DNA from: Croceibacterium atlanticum
Lineage (GTDB): Bacteria > Pseudomonadota > Alphaproteobacteria > Sphingomonadales > Sphingomonadaceae
Assembly (NCBI RefSeq): GCF_001008165.2
Contig: NZ_CP011452.2
Coordinates: 2,170,001-2,234,000 of the forward strand
Length of the DNA: 64,000 nt
Direction: 5' to 3'
The notes below the pieces were generated by a model. The model saw only the letters and a list, made by a program, of their open reading frames with translations. It did not search any database and was not told the origin of the DNA. Shown piece after piece: positions 35,481 to 43,633 of this stretch. The translations under genes were made by a program, and so were the position numbers. Position 1 is the first letter of the stretch, and the number at the start of each line of letters is the position of its first letter.

Positions 35481-38138
35481 ATGTCGGCTGATTGGCAGGG
35501 AGCGATCGAACGCGCGCAGGCACATGCGCCCTTTCTTGCGCTGGCGTTGCAACGCCGGCCCGAACTTGCCGAAATGCTCGCCCGCGGCGAAGGGGAAGCG
35601 GCGCTGGCCGCCTCCCGCCATGCGGGGGACGATGCGGAAAGCGTGGATGTGGCCCTGCGGCGGGAAAGGCTCTCTCTCGCGCTGACACTGGCCATCGGGG
35701 ATCTGGCCGGGGCATTCCCGCTCGAACGGGTCATGTCCGAACTCAGCGCTTTTGCCGATCGCGCGCTGGATGCTGCGATCCGGGAAGCGATTCTGCGCCG
35801 TGTCCCGGATGAAGAACCCGCCGGTTTCTTTGCGCTGGCACTGGGAAAACATGGCGCGCAGGAACTCAATTACAGTTCCGATATCGATCCGATCCTGTTG
35901 TTCGACCCGCAAACGCTGCCCCGGCGCGAAAGGGACGAACCGGGCGAAGCGGCGCAGAGATATGCCCGCACGATCATGGAACTGATGTCCCACCAGACGG
36001 CGGAAGGCTATGTCTTCCGGGTCGATCTGCGATTGCGCCCGGCATCGGAAATAACCCCGCTCGCCATTCCGGTGGATGCCGCGCTGACCCATTATGAAAG
36101 TTCCGCCCTGGCATGGGAACGCGCCGCCTTCATCCGCGCACGCGCATGTTCCGGCGATATCGGCAAGGGGGAAGACTTCCTGGCTGCAATCCGCCCCTTC
36201 GTGTGGCGCCGCAGCCTGGATTTCACCGCGATCGAGGATATTCGCCGGCTGACCGCGCGCATCCGCCAGACCTATGACGGGCTGCGCGAACCCGGCCCCG
36301 GCTTCGATATCAAGCGCGGGCGTGGCGGCATTCGGGAGATCGAATTCTTCGCCCAGACGCATCAGCTGGTTCATGGCGGGCGCAACCCCGCGCTGCGCCT
36401 GCGCGGCACGCGCGCCGCGTTGGACGCATTGGCGGCGGAAGGGATCATCGCGGCCGAAGATGCCCAACTGCTCGGCAAATCCTATGACCGGCTGCGCGTG
36501 ATCGAACATCGGCTGCAGATGGTGGAGGACCGGCAGACCCACAGCCTGCCTGCCAATGCGGCCGCGCTGGACAATGTCGCCCGGCTGGACGGGCTGGCGG
36601 ATGGCGAAACCCTGCTGGAAGAATTGCGCGCCATTTCCGCAAAAGTGGCGGATCTCTATTCCGACCTTCTGGGGAAGGATGAACCGGAAAGGCACAGCGG
36701 CATAAGCCCGGAACAGCGCCAGCGCTTTGCCGACAGGTCGGACAAGTGGAAGGATACTATCCGCAGCCTGCGCAGCGCCGAAGCGCGCAAGGCCTTCGAT
36801 GCGATCCTGCCGACCCTGATCGACGATCTGGCCGAAGCATCGGAACCGGAACGGGCCATGGCGAGATGGGAAACATTCCTCGCCAGGCTGCCCACGGCCG
36901 TCAATCTGTTCCGCCTGTTCGAACAGCGTCCGGGATTGTTACAGCAGGTGTTGCGCGTGCTCACCCTGGCGCAGCCGCTGGCCGATGAACTGGCGCGGCG
37001 CCCCGAATTGCTGGACCGGATGATCGATTACAGCGCGCTGGACCTGCCCGGATCGGTGGAAGAACTGGCCGCCCGGATGCAGCGCCACGAACCGGATGAC
37101 GATTACGAACGCAAGCTGGACCGGGTGCGGCAGGTGGTGGGGGAAGAACGCTTCGCCCTGGGCGTGCAGCTCACCGAAGGGCGGCACGATCCGCTGGATA
37201 TCGGATCCGGCCTGGCCCGCGTGGCGGAGGCCGCGCTGGACACGGCCGCCCGCGCCGCCTGTGCCGAATTCGAAAAGGCCCATGGCCGGGTGGAAGGCAG
37301 CGAATTGCTGGTCCTCGGCCTCGGCAGGCTGGGCGGCGGCGCGTTGACCCATGCCTCCGATCTCGATCTCGTATATCTCTTCACCGGACAGATCGGCGTG
37401 GAATCGGACGGGCCGCGTCCGCTCACCGCATCGCTCTATTTCAATCGCCTTGCCCAGCGCGTGACGGCGGCGTTGAGTGTTCCGACCGCCGAAGGTGCCC
37501 TGTACGAGGTGGATACGCGGCTCCGCCCACAGGGCGCGCAAGGGCCAATCGCCGTCAGCCTGGACAGCTTCGCCCGGTATCAGGCGGAAGATGCCTGGAC
37601 CTGGGAACATATGGCCCTGTGCCGCGCACGGCCCGTGTTCGGGCCGGAACAGGGGAAGGCGGATCTCGCCGCCATCATCCGCAATGTTCTGGCAGAGCCG
37701 CGCGATGCAGAGAAATTGCGGGCCGATGTGCTGAAAATGCGCGGCGATATCGCCACCCACAAACCGCCCAAGGGGTTGCTGGATGCAAAATTGCTGCGGG
37801 GCGGCCTCGTCGATTGCGAATTCATCATCCACTATCTGCAATTGCGGGAACGGATGGCCTTTCAGCCGGCACTGGAAAAGGCGATCGACGAACTGACCGG
37901 GGCGGGCTTCCTGCCGGAAAGCTTCGCCGGGCATTTCTCGCTGATTGCCCGGATGCTGATTTCGGCGCGGTTGTTCGCGCCCGAATGCACCGAACCGCCG
38001 CCGCCATCCTGCGCGGCGCTGGCCCGTGCGTGCCATTGCGATGATTTCGACAGCCTCTTGAAAGACTTTTCCGAAGCGCGGCATGGCGTCGCCGCGACAT
38101 GGAACACGCTGTTCGGCGAAAAACTGGAGATCGACTGA
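35481..38138 (+). CDS. glnE: Bifunctional glutamine-synthetase adenylyltransferase/adenylyl-removing enzyme
   Basis: 885 residues. Two nucleotidyltransferase domains control glutamine synthetase by adding AMP (C-terminal) and removing it (N-terminal), under PII control. Metal-binding DxD pairs: Asp134/Asp136 in YSSDIDPILLF and Asp627/Asp629 in HASDLDLVYLF, each after a GxGR/GKHG lead-in. The linker holds the regulatory helical region. A longer frame opens at 35187, antisense to the M28 gene; ATG 35481 (MSADWQG) fits family length, though its ribosome site is weak. Its TGA overlaps the peroxiredoxin ATG (TGATG). Confidence 0.97.
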   Translation: MSADWQGAIERAQAHAPFLALALQRRPELAEMLARGEGEAALAASRHAGDDAESVDVALRRERLSLALTLAIGDLAGAFPLERVMSELSAFADRALDAAIREAILRRVPDEEPAGFFALALGKHGAQELNYSSDIDPILLFDPQTLPRRERDEPGEAAQRYARTIMELMSHQTAEGYVFRVDLRLRPASEITPLAIPVDAALTHYESSALAWERAAFIRARACSGDIGKGEDFLAAIRPFVWRRSLDFTAIEDIRRLTARIRQTYDGLREPGPGFDIKRGRGGIREIEFFAQTHQLVHGGRNPALRLRGTRAALDALAAEGIIAAEDAQLLGKSYDRLRVIEHRLQMVEDRQTHSLPANAAALDNVARLDGLADGETLLEELRAISAKVADLYSDLLGKDEPERHSGISPEQRQRFADRSDKWKDTIRSLRSAEARKAFDAILPTLIDDLAEASEPERAMARWETFLARLPTAVNLFRLFEQRPGLLQQVLRVLTLAQPLADELARRPELLDRMIDYSALDLPGSVEELAARMQRHEPDDDYERKLDRVRQVVGEERFALGVQLTEGRHDPLDIGSGLARVAEAALDTAARAACAEFEKAHGRVEGSELLVLGLGRLGGGALTHASDLDLVYLFTGQIGVESDGPRPLTASLYFNRLAQRVTAALSVPTAEGALYEVDTRLRPQGAQGPIAVSLDSFARYQAEDAWTWEHMALCRARPVFGPEQGKADLAAIIRNVLAEPRDAEKLRADVLKMRGDIATHKPPKGLLDAKLLRGGLVDCEFIIHYLQLRERMAFQPALEKAIDELTGAGFLPESFAGHFSLIARMLISARLFAPECTEPPPPSCAALARACHCDDFDSLLKDFSEARHGVAATWNTLFGEKLEID

Positions 38139-38611
38139 TGAGCGACCGCCCCGATATTGGCGACACTTTACCCGACATCGCGCTGGAAACACCGGATGAA
38201 AAGGAACTCCGCCTGTCGGAATTCAGGGGCAAGCCGCTGGTCCTGTTCTTCTACCCCAAGGATGACACGCCGGGCTGCACCACGGAGAACAAGGATTTCA
38301 CCGAACTGAAGGCGGAATTCGACGCCGCCGGCATTGCGCTGCTGGGCGTCAGCAAGGATCCGCCGGCAAAGCACGGCAAATTCATCGCCAAGCACGGACT
38401 GGCGGCACCGCTCGCATCCGATCCGGTGGAAAACGGGCTGGCCGATGCGCTGGGCATCTGGGTCGAAAAGAACATGTATGGCCGGACCTATATGGGCATG
38501 GAACGGACGACCTATCTGGTCGACGCCGAAGGGAAGATCGCCCGTGTCTGGCGCAAGGTTAAGGTGAAGGGCCACGCCGCCGAAGTTCTCGACGCGGCAA
38601 AAGCGCTCTGA
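38138..38611 (+). CDS. bcp: Peroxiredoxin, BCP/PrxQ type with a single cysteine
   Basis: 157 residues, thioredoxin fold. Reduces hydroperoxides. The peroxidatic Cys47 is in YPKDDTPGCTTENKDF, and a second PrxQ signature is seen in YGRTYMGMERTTYLVD. There is no other Cys in the protein: the resolving Cys found five residues later in E. coli BCP is replaced (TENKD), so it must work as a 1-Cys enzyme with an external thiol. The start overlaps the glnE stop (TGATG), implying coupling; an earlier in-frame ATG inside glnE (38099) is rejected. Confidence 0.95.
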   Translation: MSDRPDIGDTLPDIALETPDEKELRLSEFRGKPLVLFFYPKDDTPGCTTENKDFTELKAEFDAAGIALLGVSKDPPAKHGKFIAKHGLAAPLASDPVENGLADALGIWVEKNMYGRTYMGMERTTYLVDAEGKIARVWRKVKVKGHAAEVLDAAKAL

Positions 38612-38621
38612 GAACAAGGGC

Positions 38622-39410
38622 GTGATCTCGGTATTCGAAGCGATTCGCGGCGCCCTGCTGACGGGCGATCCGCGCGACAAGGTCATGGCGACGCGCAGAC
38701 TGGTGCGCCAGTGGCGCAAGGGTGATCTGGGTTTCGCCCCCAATGCCGAAATGCCCGACCGTCCGGCCTGGCCGGCAGAACTGGAACTGCTGCCGCCCAA
38801 CCGGATGCCCAAGCGCGGGCGCGGCGGATCTCTGCGCGGCCAGATCGCCCTGTGGCATTCGCTGGCCCATATCGAATTCGTCGCGATTGACCTGGCCCTG
38901 GACATGGCGGGCCGGTTCGGCGCGGAAATGGGTGAGGAATTCGTCGGTGATTTCCTGGCCGTGGCAGCCGATGAAGCGATGCATTTCGCGCTGATCGACC
39001 GCAAATTGCGGCAGCTCGGATCACATTATGCAGCCTTGCCGGCGCATGACGGGCTGTGGGAAGCGGCAATGGAAACGCGCCATGACGTTGCCGCCCGGCT
39101 GGCCGTTGTGCCGATGGTTCTGGAAGCGCGCGGGCTGGATGTGACGCCGGGAACGCTCGAACGCATACGCGCGCAGGGCGATGAAAACGGGGCGAAAATT
39201 CTCGAACGAATCCTTGACGACGAGATCCGGCACGTCCGCACGGGCGCAAGCCATTTCGCGAGATTTTGCGCAAAAGCCGGTTTGGAACCGAAGAATCACT
39301 GGAAAATGCTGGTTCAGGAACACTTTCGGGGGGCTCTCAAACCACCATTCAACGACTCGGCGCGCCTCGCTGCCGGTCTATCGCGGGATTACTACAGCCC
39401 GGTTGTCTAA
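38622..39410 (+). CDS. DUF455 family ferritin-like protein
   Basis: 262 residues. Helical, with ferritin-like metal-ligand patterns: AHIEFVAIDLALD, AADEAMHFALIDRKL and DDEIRHVRTGASHF, which supply Glu/His pairs for a di-iron or similar centre. Members of DUF455 sit near MiaE in the ferritin superfamily; their reaction is not settled. It starts at GTG 38622, eleven bases after the peroxiredoxin stop, so glnE-bcp-DUF455 look like one transcript. Confidence 0.9.
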   Translation: MISVFEAIRGALLTGDPRDKVMATRRLVRQWRKGDLGFAPNAEMPDRPAWPAELELLPPNRMPKRGRGGSLRGQIALWHSLAHIEFVAIDLALDMAGRFGAEMGEEFVGDFLAVAADEAMHFALIDRKLRQLGSHYAALPAHDGLWEAAMETRHDVAARLAVVPMVLEARGLDVTPGTLERIRAQGDENGAKILERILDDEIRHVRTGASHFARFCAKAGLEPKNHWKMLVQEHFRGALKPPFNDSARLAAGLSRDYYSPVV

Positions 39411-39537
39411 TTAACCTTCACCCGCTTACGTAACAATCAACGAGACCGCGGGGGGTTCCGACGATCTCAGAATTAAACAGCCGAAGCGGGCGGCTTTTTG
39501 CCGCAGGTGCCCTTTGCGCCAACCGCATGAAGCAAAA

Positions 39538-39558
39538 ATGGGCGGTCGGGTCGCCCAT
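39538..39558 (+). promoter_or_regulatory. 7-bp inverted repeat in the leader of the M23 peptidase gene
   Basis: ATGGGCG (39538-39544) and CGCCCAT (39552-39558) flank a 7-base loop, ending 23 bases before the ATG at 39582. It may be an mRNA hairpin or operator. The rest of 39411-39581 has no supported gene. Confidence 0.35.
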
Positions 39559-39581
39559 AAAGAAGACGGGATACGTGTCGC

Positions 39582-40247
39582 ATGATCGCAAAACTCGCAC
39601 TTGGCTCCTTCGCCAGCGCCGCTCTTTCGATTACGGCAGTGCCGGCCCAGGCCAACGAGACGACGACCGCCACCCAGATCACCGGTGCAATCAATCCTGA
39701 CGCAGCAGGCGGCGCCACTGGCGATGCCGAATTCCAGGAATTGTTCGCCAGCTGGAAGGACATGGACACGAACGGCCAGCTCGCGGCCACTCCACGGGCA
39801 CGTATCATGGTTCCCGCCGGTATGCCGGTGCAGGGCGTGGCGCTGACCAGCGATTACGGGATGCGCAACCACCCGATCCTGCGCAAGCGCCGCCAGCATA
39901 ACGGTGTCGACCTGGCAGGGCCTTCCGGCACGCCGGTCTATGCAACCGCTGATGGCATGGTTTCGCGCGCTTCGCGCTTCGGTTCCTATGGCAATTACAT
40001 CCAGATCGAACATGGTGGCGAACTGGAAACCCGCTATGCCCATCTGTCAGGCTATGAAGTTTCTGCCGGCGACCGCGTCCATAAGGGCCAGTTGATCGGT
40101 TATGTCGGCTCCACCGGCCGTTCCACCGGGCCGCATCTGCATTACGAAGTCCGCCTGGCGGGCGAACCGGTCGATCCGCGCCCCTACATGGTTACGCAGC
40201 TCGCGCTGGACGAAAGTGCCGGCGGCAAAGGCGGCGGCGACGAATAA
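39582..40247 (+). CDS. M23-family (LytM) peptidoglycan endopeptidase, exported
   Basis: 221 residues. Signal peptide MIAKLALGSFASAALSITAVPAQA. The LytM zinc site is complete: His106 and Asp110 in RQHNGVDLAG, His154 in RYAHLSG, and His185/His187 in GPHLHYEV. It probably cleaves peptide crosslinks in the cell wall or activates an amidase. It has no LysM or coiled-coil domain. It is followed by a very stable hairpin and is convergent with galU. Confidence 0.93.
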   Translation: MIAKLALGSFASAALSITAVPAQANETTTATQITGAINPDAAGGATGDAEFQELFASWKDMDTNGQLAATPRARIMVPAGMPVQGVALTSDYGMRNHPILRKRRQHNGVDLAGPSGTPVYATADGMVSRASRFGSYGNYIQIEHGGELETRYAHLSGYEVSAGDRVHKGQLIGYVGSTGRSTGPHLHYEVRLAGEPVDPRPYMVTQLALDESAGGKGGGDE

Positions 40248-40275
40248 GCACCAGTTTCCCCTGGACGGGAGATTA

Positions 40276-40303
40276 TCGGGCGCCGGAGCGATCCGGCGCC
40301 CGA
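40276..40303 (+). terminator. 12-bp perfect GC stem with GCGA loop after the M23 gene
   Basis: TCGGGCGCCGGA (40276-40287) pairs perfectly with TCCGGCGCCCGA (40292-40303) around a GNRA-type tetraloop GCGA. It lies 29 bases after the M23 stop. No T-run follows, so it could be a Rho-dependent end or an RNA-stability element. Confidence 0.5.
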
Positions 40304-40353
40304 ATTGCGTCTGGGGCACATACAGCCCGCATTGTCCGAATGGATGGCGCTCC

Positions 40354-40395
40354 AAAAGAAAGCGCCCGCGCGGCAGGCTGACTGCCGGCGGGCGC
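40354..40395 (-). terminator. Intrinsic terminator of galU
   Basis: A 14-bp stem (40362-40376 with 40382-40395, one bulged G) is followed on the minus strand by TTTCTTTT (complement of 40354-40361). It lies 24 bases past the galU stop and is a textbook factor-independent terminator. Confidence 0.88.
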
Positions 40396-40418
40396 CGTGT
40401 TCAATCCTTGGGGTTTGA

Positions 40419-41294
40419 TCAGCCGAGCAGGCGCCGGGCGATTTCGCGCACTTCGGCGCCCATATCTTCCCGCTCCAGCGCCAGGGCCAGGGTCGCTTCC
40501 ACAAAGCCGGTCTTGCTGCCGCAATCGAAGCGTCGGCCTTCGAAGGTCACGGCGTGGAAAGGCTGGTCGCCAATCATCTTCGCCATGGCGTCGGTCAGCT
40601 GGATTTCGCCGCCCGCCCCCTTTTCCTGAGTTTCGAGAGTGCGCATCACTTCCGGTTGCAGGATATAGCGGCCCGAAACGATCTTGTTGGACGGCGCCTT
40701 GTCCACCGGCGGCTTTTCGACCAGGCCTTTCACTTCGGTCAGCGCACCATCGACCGCGCCTGGATCGATCACTCCATAGCTCGATACTTCTTCATGCGGG
40801 ACTTCGAGCACGGAAACCAGATTTCCGCCGACTTCATTATAGGCTTCAACCATCTGTGCCATGCAGCCCGGCTGGCCGACCATCAGTTCGTCCGGCAGGA
40901 GAATGGCGAAGGGTTCGTCCCCCACGATTGCACGGGCGCACCAGATCGCATGGCCAAGGCCCATCGGCACCTGTTGGCGCACGGTGATGATGTCGCCCGG
41001 CGTCGCGCGGGTAGGATCCAGCACGGACAGATCCTTGCCGCGTTCCTTCATCGTGGTTTCGAGTTCAAAGGCGATATCGAAATGTTCGACGATCGCCGTC
41101 TTGCCGCGTCCGGTGACGAAGATCATCTGTTCGATCCCCGCTTCGCGTGCTTCATCGACCGCATATTGGATCAGCGGCCGGTCCACCACGGGCAGCAGCT
41201 CCTTGGGGATGGCCTTGGTGGCGGGAAGAAAGCGTGTGCCCAGCCCCGCCACGGGGAAGACTGCCTTGCGGATCGGTTTGCGGTTCGTGCTCAT
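40419..41294 (-). CDS. galU: UTP-glucose-1-phosphate uridylyltransferase
   Basis: 291 residues. Makes UDP-glucose from UTP and glucose-1-phosphate for polysaccharide, glycolipid and LPS synthesis. The N-terminal nucleotide loop is GLGTRFLPATKAIPKELLPVVDRP, followed by the conserved IQYAVDEA, the FVTGRGKTAIVEHFD region and FAILLPDEL. Ribosome site AAGG is at eight bases. It stands alone, divergent from a small membrane-type gene, with its own strong terminator. Confidence 0.97.
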   Translation of the reverse strand: MSTNRKPIRKAVFPVAGLGTRFLPATKAIPKELLPVVDRPLIQYAVDEAREAGIEQMIFVTGRGKTAIVEHFDIAFELETTMKERGKDLSVLDPTRATPGDIITVRQQVPMGLGHAIWCARAIVGDEPFAILLPDELMVGQPGCMAQMVEAYNEVGGNLVSVLEVPHEEVSSYGVIDPGAVDGALTEVKGLVEKPPVDKAPSNKIVSGRYILQPEVMRTLETQEKGAGGEIQLTDAMAKMIGDQPFHAVTFEGRRFDCGSKTGFVEATLALALEREDMGAEVREIARRLLG

Positions 41295-41433
41295 GAAGTC
41301 AGCCTTAGAAATTGCGGCGCTTCAGCGTCAACATGGCTCGAAGCGCGGAAAAGCCCCTGTTCCGTTGCGGTACGTGAGAACAAACCGCCGTGCCAAGCAT
41401 TGAGTCGACGAAACGAGAAAGGAAGGTTGCTGA

Positions 41434-41661
41434 ATGGCACTGTTGAAACTCGCCGCAATCGGAACACTCGCATTTGTCGGGTACAAATATTACGAGAAAT
41501 CGAAGTCTGAACGTCATGCTGCCTTTGCTGAAGGGCAGTCGGGTACGGTTCGCGACGCAGGCCCCGAAGCGATGGCCGACAAGCCAGCGCGAAAATGGAG
41601 CGAAACCGACGAAGCCAGCGACGAAAGCTTCCCCGCAAGCGACCCGCCGGCCACTTACTGA
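41434..41661 (+). CDS. Small protein with N-terminal helix and ASDESFPASDPP tail
   Basis: 75 residues. A hydrophobic N-terminus (MALLKLAAIGTLAFVGYKYYEK) could be a membrane anchor, followed by a charged linker and the C-terminal DEASDESFPASDPPATY. Comparable DEASEESFPASDPP tails are common on otherwise different small alphaproteobacterial proteins, and their meaning is unknown to me. The ribosome site AAGGAAGG at seven bases is excellent. Its last seven bases overlap the convergent RHH gene. Confidence 0.8.
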   Translation: MALLKLAAIGTLAFVGYKYYEKSKSERHAAFAEGQSGTVRDAGPEAMADKPARKWSETDEASDESFPASDPPATY

Positions 41662-41903
41662 TCCGGTGCAAGCCCGGCCCGGCGCGCCACCAGCCACAGG
41701 CGAATGGCGCCCGCCAGCCCCGGGGGCGTTTCAGCCGCGATACGCTCCGCATCGATGCGCGCAACAATACTATTGATCGGAACGCCCTCGGCCCGGGCCG
41801 CCTCCTCCAGCATTTCCCAGAAGAGCGGTTCAAGACTGATCGAGGTCTTGTGACCTGCAATCTCGACCGAATGTTTGACTGGCGGGTGATATGGTGTGGC
41901 CAT
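41655..41903 (-). CDS. Ribbon-helix-helix domain protein (RHH_4 type)
   Basis: 82 residues. VKHSVEIAGHKTSISLEPLFWEMLEEAARAEGVPINSIVARID fits the RHH_4 pattern: a beta strand with basic/polar DNA-contact residues, then two helices. The C-terminal AGAIRLWLVARR is the third conserved segment of the family. It is probably a DNA-binding regulator. The start at 41903 (MATPYHP) is chosen for its GAGGG ribosome site; the ATG at 41915 lacks one. It is divergent from the HTH-DUF4019 gene with a 15-bp palindrome in between. Confidence 0.85.
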   Translation of the reverse strand: MATPYHPPVKHSVEIAGHKTSISLEPLFWEMLEEAARAEGVPINSIVARIDAERIAAETPPGLAGAIRLWLVARRAGLAPDQ

Positions 41904-41956
41904 GATCGCCCTCATTTAACCCGCTGGCGTGAACAACCCACGATTTTTTTGGGGTG

Positions 41957-41971
41957 GCCTCGATTCGAGGC
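41957..41971. promoter_or_regulatory. 15-bp palindrome between the RHH_4 and HTH-DUF4019 genes
   Basis: GCCTCGA and TCGAGGC flank a single central T. It lies 18 bp upstream of ATG 41990 and 53 bp upstream of the RHH_4 start. Either neighbouring DNA-binding protein could use it as an operator. Confidence 0.45.
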
Positions 41972-41989
41972 GGCGATCTAGACGGGTGT

Positions 41990-42748
41990 ATGACGAAAAA
42001 TTGCCCTTCGCTGACGGAGCGGGAAAAGCAGACTTTGCGTCTGATCCTGCAGGGGCATGATGCAAAATCGATGGCACAGGCGCTCGGCCTATCGGTTCAC
42101 ACCATAAACGATCATTTGCGCGGCGCCCGGCGCAAACTGGAGGTGACCAGTAGCAAGGAAGCCGCGCGCCAGTTGCGGGAGCATGAGCGCGCCTGCCCCA
42201 ATTCCTTTGTGCCCAAGGATTTGGGGAGAGCCGAAGCCACGCCGAATCATTCAGCAAGCGGCGCACCGAAGGCGGGGATGCGCTTCGCCTGGAAAATCGG
42301 AGGATCGCTTGTCATGAGCATTGTTGTTGCCGCCATCACCTTGGCTGCGCTTACCCCACCCGCTGTGCTTGAAAGCAAACCTAGAACCGAGGCAACGGGC
42401 GAGACCGGGAACGCTGCAGCTGAAACCGAGGCTGTCAGCGCCGCCCGTCATTGGCTCGAGCTCGTGGACAATGCCGAGTGGTTGGCGAGCTGGGAAGCCA
42501 CCGGCACGTCCTTCCGCGAACTCAACACGGTAGAGCGATGGACCCGTGTTTCCGAAAAGGACCGCGTGCCGCTCGGAGCGGCGCTATCACGCGAGGTGGT
42601 AAGCGAGGAAAGCGTTCCCGCTCCGCCAAAGGGTTATCAGATGGTGAAGTTCAGAACTGAATTCGTGAACAAGCCCGCTGCCACGGAGACGCTGGCATTG
42701 GCACGCGAAGACGGCGTCTGGAAAGTGGTTGGGTGCTGGATCAGCTGA
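41990..42748 (+). CDS. Membrane-anchored LuxR-type HTH protein with periplasmic DUF4019 domain
   Basis: 252 residues. A LuxR/GerE helix-turn-helix at the N-terminus (LTEREKQTLRLILQGHDAKSMAQALGLSVHTINDHLRGARRKL), a ~45-residue linker, one membrane helix (GGSLVMSIVVAAITLAAL), and a C-terminal DUF4019-like domain (ARHWLELVDNAEWLASWEATG through DGVWKVVGCWIS). The layout suggests a one-component, ToxR-like sensor: DNA binding inside, sensing in the periplasm. An in-frame GTG at 41954 would add 12 residues, but ATG 41990 fits the HTH start. The target and signal are unknown. Confidence 0.82.
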   Translation: MTKNCPSLTEREKQTLRLILQGHDAKSMAQALGLSVHTINDHLRGARRKLEVTSSKEAARQLREHERACPNSFVPKDLGRAEATPNHSASGAPKAGMRFAWKIGGSLVMSIVVAAITLAALTPPAVLESKPRTEATGETGNAAAETEAVSAARHWLELVDNAEWLASWEATGTSFRELNTVERWTRVSEKDRVPLGAALSREVVSEESVPAPPKGYQMVKFRTEFVNKPAATETLALAREDGVWKVVGCWIS

Positions 42749-42757
42749 GATCACGTG

Positions 42758-42787
42758 GCGGGGCCGGCCGATCGGGCGCGGCCCCGC
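42758..42787. terminator. GC hairpin between convergent HTH-DUF4019 and phaB genes
   Basis: GCGGGGCC (42758-42765) pairs with GGCCCCGC (42780-42787). It lies between the two stop codons. Neither strand has a T-run, so termination strength is uncertain. Confidence 0.45.
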
Positions 42788-42794
42788 AGGGCAA

Positions 42795-43517
42795 TCAATA
42801 CATGTGCTGCCCGCCATTGATCGACAGGGTCGACCCGGTGATGAACCCGCCATCCTCGGAGGCGAGGAAGGATACGCCGCGGGCAATCTCGTCAGCATGG
42901 CCCAGACGGCCGACCGGAATCCGGGCAACGATCTTTTCCAGCACGTTTTCAGGGACAGCGGCCACCATGTCGGTATCGATATAGCCCGGCGCGATTGCGT
43001 TCACGGTTACGCCGAACCGCGCACCTTCCTGCGCCAGCGCCTTGGTAAAACCATGAATGCCGCTTTTCGCCGCAGCATAATTGACCTGGCCATATTGCCC
43101 GGCCTGGCCATTGATCGAACCGATATTGACGATACGGCCCCACTTGCGGTCACGCATGCCTTCGAAACAGGCCTTGGCCATGTTGAAGCAACCGCCCAGA
43201 TTGATGCGGACCACATCGTTCCAGTCCTCGAAGCTCATCTTCATCAGCGTGCCATCGCGCGTGATCCCGGCATTGTTCACCAGCACGTCGATCGGGCCGA
43301 CTTCGTCCATCACGCGGGCGCAACCATCCATAGTGGCCTGATGATCGCCGACATCCCATTTATATGCAGCAATTCCGGTTTCTTCCGTGAAGGCGCGTGC
43401 CTTCTCTTCATTGCCTGCATAATTGGCCACCACCGTCATTCCGTCAGCCTTCAGAGCCTCGCAAATGGCTCTACCAATTCCTCTCGTACCGCCGGTTACA
43501 ATCGCTACGCGCGCCAT
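42795..43517 (-). CDS. phaB: Acetoacetyl-CoA reductase (NADPH)
   Basis: 240 residues, short-chain dehydrogenase. Reduces acetoacetyl-CoA to (R)-3-hydroxybutyryl-CoA for PHB synthesis. Cofactor loop TGGTRGIGRAI, structural NNAG, catalytic Ser in IGSINGQAGQ, and Tyr/Lys in YGQVNYAAAKSG (PhaB-type, with the GQYGQVNYAAAK stretch that separates it from FabG). Strong ribosome site GAGGAGAGA. It stands alone; phaZ is elsewhere in the window and phaA/phaC are absent. Confidence 0.95.
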   Translation of the reverse strand: MARVAIVTGGTRGIGRAICEALKADGMTVVANYAGNEEKARAFTEETGIAAYKWDVGDHQATMDGCARVMDEVGPIDVLVNNAGITRDGTLMKMSFEDWNDVVRINLGGCFNMAKACFEGMRDRKWGRIVNIGSINGQAGQYGQVNYAAAKSGIHGFTKALAQEGARFGVTVNAIAPGYIDTDMVAAVPENVLEKIVARIPVGRLGHADEIARGVSFLASEDGGFITGSTLSINGGQHMY

Positions 43518-43582
43518 GATCTCTCCTCTGGCTCGGACTTGCTGGACACGCCACAGTCTTAAGGCAGGGGTAACAGAATCCC

Positions 43583-43611
43583 AAAGAAAAACCCCGCCGA
43601 AGGCGGGGTTT
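43583..43611 (-). terminator. Intrinsic terminator after the exported-protein gene
   Basis: A ten-pair stem AAACCCCGCC/GGCGGGGTTT (43589-43598 and 43602-43611) with a GAA loop is followed on the minus strand by a T-rich tail (TTCTTT). It separates the 43634-44389 gene from phaB. Confidence 0.85.
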
Positions 43612-43633
43612 GTTGCGCGAAAATCCGATAGGA

